Positions 1 to 5,635 of a DNA stretch of 9,420 bases are shown piece by piece. A model generated the notes under the pieces. The model did no database searches. It saw only the letters and a list, made by a program, of their open reading frames with translations, and was not told the DNA's origin. The translations under genes and the position numbers were made by a program. Positions within the stretch are counted from its first letter, which is position 1. The number at the start of each line of letters is the position of its first letter. Origin of the DNA: TMED27 sp045106175 (lineage in GTDB: Bacteria; Pseudomonadota; Alphaproteobacteria; Micavibrionales; Micavibrionaceae); contig JBGCEF010000066.1 of the NCBI GenBank assembly GCA_045106175.1, forward strand, positions 1 through 9,420. The letters are read 5' to 3'.

Positions 1-92
1 GCTGCCGTCAGTGTCGTCTTACCATGGTCAACGTGACCAATCGTACCAATGTTCGCGTGAGGCTTATTACGTTCAAATTTTTCCTTAGACAT
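1..92 (-). CDS. tuf: Elongation factor Tu, N-terminal fragment (cut by window edge)
   Basis: EF-Tu is the GTPase that delivers aminoacyl-tRNA to the ribosomal A site in the cytoplasm. Only the first 30 codons and two further bases are in the window. They read MSKEKFERNKPHANIGTIGH and continue into the P-loop GHVDHGKTT at residues 19-27, which is essentially the invariant EF-Tu start. The ATG lies at 92-90 and is preceded by a good AAGGAC ribosome-binding site at about 102-107. No fusA or rpsG lies directly upstream on this strand: a terminator and a small broken gene do. This copy is therefore not directly behind fusA in a classic str operon and probably has its own promoter between 93 and 212, although I see no convincing -35/-10 pair there. 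Family assignment is near certain; whether this is the only tuf copy cannot be told. Confidence 0.97.
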   Translation of the reverse strand, partial: MSKEKFERNKPHANIGTIGHVDHGKTTLTA

Positions 93-212
93 TCTTTATC
101 GTCCTTATGTTTTAGTTTGCGTTTAGGTTACTGTTTCCAGCGTTATAGCTTCGCGTTTTTAGCCATCGGTCATTAAAATCGTATAACCGCCACGAATTCC
201 AATATTTTGAAT

Positions 213-244
213 AAAAAAACCCGCGACATAAGTCAACGGGTTTT
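213..244 (-). terminator. Rho-independent terminator downstream of the small broken gene
   Basis: An 8-bp stem pairs AAAACCCG (216-223) with CGGGTTTT (237-244). The loop can fold further through GAC (225-227) and GTC (232-234). Read on the minus strand the stem ends in a run of seven T residues (219-213), the classic layout for stopping transcripts that come from the 278-574 gene. It would also insulate tuf from upstream transcription. The plus-strand side ends in only four T residues, so it may work weakly in that direction. Confidence 0.8.
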
Positions 245-277
245 ATCATTCGGATTGTAAATTTTTAATAGAGTATT

Positions 278-574
278 TTACATTGCTAACGCTACACCTT
301 CCGACGGCCTACGGGCGACTCTTGTTGCTGGTTTTTTACGCTCTACAACTACAGTTCTTTCTTCCCCGCCACGTCTGGCTGGAATGGTTATAGTATTGGC
401 TGCTCTTTGAGGGCCGTTCTGTGCACCAAAATTAACTGATAACACTTTCCTTGGTTCTGGCTTTACTTCTTCTTGAACAGGTTAAGCAGCTTTCATCCAG
501 CCATTTACTATATGGGCAATTTGATGTCCCGAAAATTCGCTTCTCTCGTTTATGTTTGATGGCTCTAAACTCAT
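278..574 (-). pseudogene. Small unknown gene interrupted by one in-frame TAA stop
   Basis: An ATG at 574-572 follows a good GGAG ribosome-binding site (584-581, 6-nt spacer). It opens a 30-residue frame ending in NGWMKAA and a TAA at 484-482. The same frame then stays open for 67 more codons, starting PVQEEVKPEPRKVL and ending in TAA at 280-278, just before a strong terminator. The second part is basic and rich in Arg, Pro and Val (for example ARRGGEERTVVVERKK), and its composition reads as coding. The simplest view is a roughly 98-codon gene with one nonsense change, since a single base change of TAA to CAA, GAA or AAA restores it. Alternatives are a real 30-residue peptide, re-initiation at the GTG at 445-443 (54 residues, with AAGGA close upstream), stop read-through, or a base-call error. 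I recognise no family and assign no function. Confidence 0.55.
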
Positions 575-718
575 CTTTCACTCCGTTATTAAATATGTAT
601 ATTTTTCATTAAAAAATGTATTTATGGGGCTTTTAAGGGTTTGCAATTTAGAATGCAAGTACTATTTCGGAAAATAATGAATTGTTTTGTGATTTGTGGC
701 TTCGTTTTGAAGAAGGGC

Positions 719-747
719 TTGATTTTTGGTTTCTTTGGGATTAACAA
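719..747 (+). promoter_or_regulatory. Possible promoter of the tRNA-Gly gene
   Basis: TTGATT (719-724) and TAACAA (742-747) are separated by 17 bases and end 14 bases before the mature tRNA. The spacing is ideal and the -35 is fair, but the -10 matches the consensus at only three positions. The position argues for it more than the sequence does. Confidence 0.3.
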
Positions 748-761
748 AGAGCATCAAGAGC

Positions 762-835
762 GCGGGCGTAGTTCAATGGTAGAACGTCAGCCTTCCAAGC
801 TGAATATGCCGGTTCGATCCCGGTCGCCCGCTCCA
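762..835 (+). tRNA. tRNA-Gly, anticodon TCC
   Basis: A complete cloverleaf is visible. The acceptor stem pairs GCGGGCG (762-768) with CGCCCGC (825-831). The D stem is GTTC/GAAC (771-774/782-785). The anticodon stem is TCAGC/GCTGA (787-791/799-803) around a loop with TCC at 794-796. The T stem is GCCGG/CCGGT with loop TTCGATC. The discriminator base is T and CCA is encoded (833-835). The anticodon reads GGA and GGG glycine codons. It is transcribed away from tuf. In many bacteria tRNA-Gly sits near tuf, but usually on the same strand, so the present arrangement is a rearranged version or a coincidence. A 66-codon open frame running across this gene is not coding. Confidence 0.97.
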
Positions 836-857
836 TTTTAAGACCTCCGACCTCGGG

Positions 858-883
858 GCGAACAAACCTTCGGTTTGCTTCGC
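858..883. repeat. Strong imperfect hairpin downstream of tRNA-Gly
   Basis: GCGAA (858-862) plus CAAACC (863-868) pair with GGTTTG (872-877) and TTCGC (879-883). This gives an 11-bp stem with one bulged C (878) and a three-base loop. Neither strand has a T-run after it, so it is not a textbook terminator. A second small inverted repeat, ACTAA/TTAGT (887-891/895-899), follows. It sits between the convergent tRNA and deacetylase genes. It could be a tRNA 3'-processing or termination structure, or one copy of a dispersed palindromic repeat family. Confidence 0.55.
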
Positions 884-904
884 GCTACTAAATCTTAGTT
901 TAAT

Positions 905-1609
905 CTAGTCAAAGCTCAGAAATTCGAAATTGTTGTCGATGAACCATTGTATAAGTGCGATGGCGTCGTGTGTCATGCCGTTTTGATCATGTAGGAGTAA
1001 GATGTGGTGGCGTTCTTCACATTTTAAGCTTTCATCCGATGCGGCGCGTGCAATGAGGTCTTCTTGTGTTTTAATCTTATGATCACCGCGGTGATCATTA
1101 TTAAGCATCCAATCACGAGCCGTAAATGTAAACAGGCAATCTGATACTTTCCTAGGGTAACCGCGCAGTGTTTTTTGAAAAGGTTGCTGAAACGCATTGC
1201 TGCGCAGGTAATTTTGTAACTCTTGTGTTTTTTCATTTTCGGTGATGGCGTTTTTATCGCATTGTTCAATCTTCACTCCGTCGCCACGGTCAATATAAGG
1301 AAAGCGGTAATATTTGGCTTTGCGGGTTGCGCCGACGCGACGATAAGCTGCTTCGATCAGATGTTCACACAGTTCCAAATCATCCGCCCATTCTTGTGGC
1401 GCTATATCACCAGCGGCTTTATGAGCGTAGGAATGGTTGGCGATGATGATGCCTTTTTTAATCGCATATTCAATCGCGCGTGGGTTTTGTGCCAATCGTT
1501 GACCGCGGACAAAAAAAATGGCGGGAATTTTATTATCGCTTAAAAAATCCACCAGATCATTGGTATCTTTGGATGGGCTGTCATCAATGGTCAGATAAGC
1601 TTTGGGCAT
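905..1609 (-). CDS. NodB-type polysaccharide deacetylase, no signal peptide
   Basis: Carbohydrate esterase family 4 enzymes are metal-dependent and remove acetyl (or formyl) groups from amino sugars such as those in peptidoglycan or chitin-like chains. The 234-residue protein is little more than the catalytic domain. Motif 1 is TIDDS at residues 7-11 (usual form TFDDG) with the catalytic and metal Asp pair D9/D10. Motif 2 is HSYAH with H59 and H63. Motif 3 is RFPY at 102-105. A possible motif 4 is D166-W167, and motif 5 is LLLHD at 204-208. All key residues expected are therefore present. The chain opens directly with motif 1, with no signal peptide or membrane anchor, so as written it is cytoplasmic, unlike most wall-modifying relatives. 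The ATG at 1609 has AAAAGGA upstream with a 7-nt spacer and lies inside the end of the glucokinase gene (26-nt overlap), so the two are probably translated together. The substrate is unknown. Confidence 0.85.
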   Translation of the reverse strand: MPKAYLTIDDSPSKDTNDLVDFLSDNKIPAIFFVRGQRLAQNPRAIEYAIKKGIIIANHSYAHKAAGDIAPQEWADDLELCEHLIEAAYRRVGATRKAKYYRFPYIDRGDGVKIEQCDKNAITENEKTQELQNYLRSNAFQQPFQKTLRGYPRKVSDCLFTFTARDWMLNNDHRGDHKIKTQEDLIARAASDESLKCEERHHILLLHDQNGMTHDAIALIQWFIDNNFEFLSFD

Positions 1610-2441
1610 GAATGAGTCCTTTTAAAGCGGGATATGGATCAGTGATGAAATATATTGGCATTGCGGTTAAATCTTGTTTAACGCATGGCACGCAATCGAA
1701 ACAAATTGATCTGGTAAACAGATCGACGTTGAATTTATCATCATCCATTAATGATTGGATTACCCCGCCGGTTAAATATAGCCCGTCAAATGCATGCCCA
1801 TTGATGGCCGCGGTGGCGGCGAAAATGCCCAAAAATTCGTGAAAGAGGATAAGAGCTTTATCTTCGCCATAAATACGGCGTAATTTTTGAAACCCTGGGC
1901 CGCTGACTATGTCTTCGAAGACTGTATCGCGGTCTAAGGTTGCGCGAATGGCTTTGATCGCCTTGCCGTGTTTATCATTAAGGCTAGCGATAGGGATATG
2001 GCCGCCATGCGTTTTTTGAACCACTCCATCGCGGTAATATCCAAGGCCTAAGCCTGTTCCTACGCCGATAAGGCATAAAGTTTTATTGTTTGAATGCGAT
2101 TCTTTTAGGGTTATGCGTTCATCGGGCGTTAGGGCTGGTAGGCTGTATGTGGCGGCTTCGAAATCATTCAAAGTTGATTGGATATTCCAATCGCTATTGG
2201 TGAGGGCCAGCGACCAATCGGGATTATTCGTTATAACCCACTGTCCATCCATATCCGCACCAGCGGCGGCAATGCTTATTATGCCTTTATTATCGAGATT
2301 ATGCTCTTTGCAGTAGTTTTCGAGGACGTCTTTCAAGCCATCAAAGTCGCGCGCGTTATATTTTTTTATAGTGTGCGCAAGGCCGTCTTTAACTTGGGCG
2401 AGTCGAACATAGGTTCCGCCGATGTCTGCAATTATCTTCAT
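1584..2441 (-). CDS. glk: Glk-family glucokinase
   Basis: This family uses ATP to phosphorylate glucose to glucose-6-phosphate in the cytoplasm. With the ATG at 2441 the protein has 285 residues, slightly short of the roughly 320 of E. coli Glk. It shows the phosphate-binding DIGGTYVRL near the N terminus, the catalytic Asn-Asp in LNDF (N92, D93), the GVGTGLGLG nucleotide loop (about 126-134), SGPG (180-183) preceded by E176, and LTGGV (about 223-227). At the sugar-binding EGGH motif it reads HGGH (145-148), with His in place of a Glu that contacts substrate in E. coli. An in-frame TTG at 2456 would add five residues but fits the family less well. There is no clear ribosome-binding site before the ATG, and a TATAAT lies only about 18 bases upstream, so the leader may be very short. 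Its 3' end overlaps the deacetylase gene. The family is secure; glucose as substrate is less so. Confidence 0.85.
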   Translation of the reverse strand: MKIIADIGGTYVRLAQVKDGLAHTIKKYNARDFDGLKDVLENYCKEHNLDNKGIISIAAAGADMDGQWVITNNPDWSLALTNSDWNIQSTLNDFEAATYSLPALTPDERITLKESHSNNKTLCLIGVGTGLGLGYYRDGVVQKTHGGHIPIASLNDKHGKAIKAIRATLDRDTVFEDIVSGPGFQKLRRIYGEDKALILFHEFLGIFAATAAINGHAFDGLYLTGGVIQSLMDDDKFNVDLFTRSICFDCVPCVKQDLTAMPIYFITDPYPALKGLIHAQSLSDH

Positions 2442-2458
2442 AAAGCTATCATGCAAGG

Positions 2459-2483
2459 ATTATACCCAATTTGAAAGTGGGTA
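2459..2483 (-). promoter_or_regulatory. Likely glk promoter -10 box with overlapping inverted repeat
   Basis: A perfect TATAAT (minus strand, 2464-2459) stands just upstream of glk. No good -35 is visible at 16-18 bases. Overlapping it is the inverted repeat TACCCA (2463-2468) and TGGGTA (2478-2483) with a nine-base spacer. The site lies in the 92-bp gap between divergent glk and recQ, so a regulator bound here could affect glk and possibly recQ. Transcription starting about seven bases after the box would leave a leader of only about 10-12 bases before the ATG at 2441. Confidence 0.45.
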
Positions 2484-2533
2484 ATTTGGATTAGCTTTAG
2501 ACTTGTCTTGATAAGGCGTTTTATGATGATTGT

Positions 2534-4363
2534 ATGCAAAGTAACTCGCTTTTTGATGCTTCTTATATTGATCCTCATGACGTTTTATCCTCGATTTTTG
2601 GGTATGATAGTTTTCGTGGTGATCAAGAAGAGATCATTCGTGATGTGATAGCAGGGCATAGCTGCGGTGTTCTTATGCCGACGGGAAGCGGGAAATCGCT
2701 GTGTTATCAAATTCCATCACTCTGTTTGGAAGGGGTCGGTATTGTTGTCTCTCCGCTAATCGCGTTGATGCAAGATCAAGTCATGACCTTAAAAGAGTTA
2801 GGCGTTAAAGCGGCGGCGATCCATTCGGGGTTAGCTTACCCGCAGTTGCAAGAAAATTTGAGGGATTTGCGTAACGGCAAGCTTGATTTGGTTTATGTTG
2901 CGCCTGAGCGACTGGTGAATGATATGTTTCTTGATATTTTGGATGATATCAAAATCGCCCTTTTTGCGATTGATGAGGCGCATTGTATTTCGCAGTGGGG
3001 GCATGATTTTCGTCCTGAGTATCGACAAGTGTCCTTGCTTCGCACACGTTACCCCAATACGCCATGTATTGCTGTGACTGCGACGGCGGATCAGCCGACA
3101 CGTAAAGATATTGTTGAACGTCTTCACCTGCCTAAGCTTTACGTTGCCGGATTTGACCGCCCGAATATTACGTATGAAGTTGCCATTAAGGATAATCCGC
3201 GGGCGCAATTTTTAAAGTTTTTAAAAAGCAGGCCAAGCGGTGAAAGTGGCATTGTTTATTGCCTATCACGCAAAAAAGTTGAAGAGACAGCGAATTGGCT
3301 TTCATCACAAGGGTTTTGCGCCCTGCCCTATCATGCGCGTCTTGATGCAGGCCTTCGTGAGCATCATCAAGAGCGTTTTTTGAAAGAAGAAGGCATTATC
3401 ATGGTTGCGACGATTGCCTTTGGGATGGGGATTGATAAGCCGGATGTGCGTTTTGTGGCGCATATGGATTTGCCGAAAAATATTGAAGCATATTATCAGG
3501 AAACAGGGCGTGCTGGGCGTGATGGATTGCCTTGTGTTGCATGGATGGTTTACGGCCTGCAAGATTTGGCGTTGCAGCGACAAATGATTGAAGGGTCAGA
3601 TGCGCCGCAAGAGCAAAAGAGGATTGAGCGACAAAAGCTAACCGCGTTTCTTGGGTATTGTGAGAGTGCGACATGCAGGCGACAGGTTTTATTGCATTAT
3701 TTTGATGATCATTGCGAGCCATGCGGAAATTGTGACACATGCCTTCATCCTCCAAAGACATTTGATGGCAATATTGCTGGTCAAAAATTGCTATCTTGTA
3801 TTTTGCGGACCGGGCAAATGTTTGGAACGGGTTATATTGTGGATGTGCTTTTAGGGAAGTCCAATGAGCGTATTCAAAAATTTGGTCATGAGGGGCTTAG
3901 CACGTATGGTATCGGCAGCGAATATAGCGCGCGTGAATGGCAGGGGATTATTCGACAAATGGTAGCGCGCGGATTCATATTGGTTGATATGGATGCGCAT
4001 GGTGGTTTGAAATTGACGCAAGCAGGTGCAGATTTTCTTCGAGAAAAGCCGCCCCTGCAGATGCGATTAGAGCCCAAAACAGTAGGGCGTTCAGCGCGTT
4101 CAACGTCTAAGGCTGATCCGACAGAGGCGCTTGAATGTTCAGGTGATCAAGCTTTGTTTGAGTCGCTCAAGGCTTTGCGAATGAAGCTTGCGAAGGATCA
4201 TAATGTTCCGCCTTATGTTGTTTTTCATGATAAAACTCTCATTGAAATGGTGTTGAGAAAACCATTAAATATTCATGCTATGGGCGGAGTTCCGGGTATT
4301 GGTCAATCAAAATTAGAGCGTTATGGGCAAGTGTTTTTAGATGCGCTTCATGTGGATGCATAA
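2534..4363 (+). CDS. recQ: ATP-dependent DNA helicase RecQ
   Basis: RecQ is a 3'-to-5' superfamily 2 helicase that unwinds recombination and stalled-fork intermediates. The 609 residues cover the full family length and domain order. They are the aromatic/Gln motif FGYDSFRGDQ (22-31), Walker A MPTGSGKS (48-55), DEAH (147-150) followed by the RecQ-specific aromatic-rich loop CISQWGHDFRP, motif III VTATA (181-185), motifs V/VI from FGMGIDKPD to QETGRAGRDG (296-331), four zinc-ligand cysteines C381, C397, C400 and C403, a winged-helix region (about 412-510), and a C-terminal HRDC domain (about 538-606). Nothing is truncated. The only in-frame start that fits is the ATG at 2534. Its nearest purine-rich site, AAGGCG at 2513-2518, is about 15 bases away, so initiation may be weak. 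It stands alone, divergent from glk, and ends 117 bases before the binding-protein gene. Confidence 0.97.
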   Translation: MQSNSLFDASYIDPHDVLSSIFGYDSFRGDQEEIIRDVIAGHSCGVLMPTGSGKSLCYQIPSLCLEGVGIVVSPLIALMQDQVMTLKELGVKAAAIHSGLAYPQLQENLRDLRNGKLDLVYVAPERLVNDMFLDILDDIKIALFAIDEAHCISQWGHDFRPEYRQVSLLRTRYPNTPCIAVTATADQPTRKDIVERLHLPKLYVAGFDRPNITYEVAIKDNPRAQFLKFLKSRPSGESGIVYCLSRKKVEETANWLSSQGFCALPYHARLDAGLREHHQERFLKEEGIIMVATIAFGMGIDKPDVRFVAHMDLPKNIEAYYQETGRAGRDGLPCVAWMVYGLQDLALQRQMIEGSDAPQEQKRIERQKLTAFLGYCESATCRRQVLLHYFDDHCEPCGNCDTCLHPPKTFDGNIAGQKLLSCILRTGQMFGTGYIVDVLLGKSNERIQKFGHEGLSTYGIGSEYSAREWQGIIRQMVARGFILVDMDAHGGLKLTQAGADFLREKPPLQMRLEPKTVGRSARSTSKADPTEALECSGDQALFESLKALRMKLAKDHNVPPYVVFHDKTLIEMVLRKPLNIHAMGGVPGIGQSKLERYGQVFLDALHVDA

Positions 4364-4383
4364 TACGCTCTAAAAAATACATA

Positions 4384-4412
4384 CATATGCAGTTTTCAAT
4401 ATGCGTTTTTTT
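4384..4412 (+). terminator. Weak candidate terminator after recQ
   Basis: CATAT (4384-4388) can pair with ATATG (4399-4403) across a ten-base loop, followed by CG and seven T residues (4406-4412). The stem is short and AT-only apart from one pair, so termination would be inefficient. The T-run and its position just past recQ are the main support. Confidence 0.3.
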
Positions 4413-4415
4413 CTA

Positions 4416-4449
4416 ATCACTTAGAGTTTCGCGCACAAAGTGATATTAT
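4416..4449 (+). promoter_or_regulatory. Candidate promoter with 7-bp inverted repeat for the sensor gene pair
   Basis: ATCACTT (4416-4422) and AAGTGAT (4438-4444) form a perfect 7-bp inverted repeat whose centres are 22 bp apart, about two helical turns, as expected for a dimeric regulator. A possible -35 TTAGAG (4421-4426, poor) and -10 TATTAT (4444-4449, good) are 17 bp apart and coincide with the two arms. Transcription would then begin about 25 bases before the ATG at 4481. The inverted repeat is seen directly; the operator role is inferred. Confidence 0.4.
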
Positions 4450-4480
4450 ATTCTTTTTAAATACAACGTATTGGTGTTTG

Positions 4481-5635
4481 ATGGTTTCTTATTTCAAATT
4501 ACTTTTTTTATTATCTTTAATTGTTGCTGCACCCTTTGCATACGCATCTGAGAAGGGCGATGAGCATGATGCACCACTTAGTTTTTATTTACTCAATCCT
4601 GATAGTGGGAAAAGTAATTTTTGGAAGCTGTTTGAAGTTGGTATGGCTGATGCCTGCAATGATTTAGGATGTCATTTGATTATTAAAGACAGCGCACGCG
4701 ACCAACATTTAATGCTTGAACAAATTCGTGACATTACTCGCATACGCCCAAAACCAGATGCTGTTTTTTTTCAATCTCTTAAAAGTAACGGACCGGAAGC
4801 CATTAAAACACTGGATCGTGCCGGCATTAATCATTTCATGCTTAATGCTGGTTTAACGAGTGAACAATCCGCAATTATGGGCCAACCCCGTGAGCAGTAT
4901 AAATTTTGGCTAGGACAGATGATACCGGATGATTTTGAAGCGGGTCGATTGACGGCTGAGGCATTATATCGTGAAGCGAAAAAACAAGGGAAAACCGAAA
5001 ATGGAAAAGTGCGTCTTTTAGCCATTGAGGGGAATAGGATTGACGGAGCGTCGATGCTGCGCGTTCAAGGTTTGAACCATTTTGTTGATAGTCGCGATGA
5101 TGTTGAACTGCTTCAAATCGTTCAAGGCAAGTGGAATAAGATTGTTGCGAAGCGCATTGCTGAACGCTTTTTCATGCGGTATCCGGATGTTGATGTTTAT
5201 TGGACTGCTTCTGATGGTATGGCCAATGGTGTTCTTGAAGCTTGTGAAGAGGCTTACGGGACATGTGATAAATTAATCGTCGGGACAGATTGGGAAGACG
5301 CCACGCTAGACCATATTCATAAGGGCAAAATTCTTGGTTCAACAGGCGGTCATTTTATGGAGGGGGCTTGGGCCGCTACGTTAATGTATGATTACATCAA
5401 CGGTCATGATTTTGCTGAGAAGCATGGTGTTAATATCAAATCAAAAATGAGCCTTCTTGATCAAAGTAATGCTGCTGAATTTCGTCAAAAATGTTGTAAG
5501 CAAGGCTTTAAAGATCTTAATTTTCAGATGTATAGTGTTACACATCAAGGCCGTGATGTTCACAACACATTTGATGTTTTAGATTTGTTTAGCATAGGAA
5601 TACCCAACACAGGATCGCAGCTTTATGCCGAGTGA
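4481..5635 (+). CDS. Periplasmic sugar-type substrate-binding protein, probable sensory subunit
   Basis: The 384-residue protein (ATG 4481; a TTG one codon upstream is less likely) begins with a Sec signal peptide: Lys at 6, a hydrophobic core LLFLLSLIVAAPF, and a probable cut after AYA (20-22). It has no lipobox cysteine, so it should be soluble in the periplasm. The mature part follows the type-1 periplasmic binding fold of the ribose/LuxP class. Landmarks are RVQGLNHF (about 194-201), QGKWNKIVAKRIAERF (about 215-230), SDGMANG around D245, GTDW (268-271) and the hinge-like GSTGGHFMEGAWAATL (about 286-301). All six mature cysteines fall in close pairs (59/64, 255/262, 338/339). It overlaps the following hybrid kinase by 11 nt and no permease or ATPase gene is near, so presenting a ligand to that kinase is more likely than transport. 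The ligand is unknown: sugar, AI-2-like or another small molecule. Confidence 0.85.
   Translation: MVSYFKLLFLLSLIVAAPFAYASEKGDEHDAPLSFYLLNPDSGKSNFWKLFEVGMADACNDLGCHLIIKDSARDQHLMLEQIRDITRIRPKPDAVFFQSLKSNGPEAIKTLDRAGINHFMLNAGLTSEQSAIMGQPREQYKFWLGQMIPDDFEAGRLTAEALYREAKKQGKTENGKVRLLAIEGNRIDGASMLRVQGLNHFVDSRDDVELLQIVQGKWNKIVAKRIAERFFMRYPDVDVYWTASDGMANGVLEACEEAYGTCDKLIVGTDWEDATLDHIHKGKILGSTGGHFMEGAWAATLMYDYINGHDFAEKHGVNIKSKMSLLDQSNAAEFRQKCCKQGFKDLNFQMYSVTHQGRDVHNTFDVLDLFSIGIPNTGSQLYAE

Noticed and set aside
641..841. A 66-codon plus-strand open frame.
   Set aside because: It runs straight through the complete tRNA-Gly at 762-835, has no good ribosome-binding site, and its product looks random.
2442..2456. 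Upstream TTG start for the glucokinase, adding five residues.
   Set aside because: The added residues match nothing in the family, whose members begin shortly before the DxGGT motif as the ATG at 2441 does. The TTG lies only three bases from the -10 box.
3399..3761. Long minus-strand open frames opposite recQ.
   Set aside because: They are antisense to conserved helicase motifs and zinc-binding cysteines, so they are by-products of the recQ codon pattern.
4355..4390. TGCATA/TATGCA inverted repeat at the end of recQ as a terminator.
   Set aside because: The arms are only six bases, separated by more than 20 bases, and no T-run follows the second arm directly.
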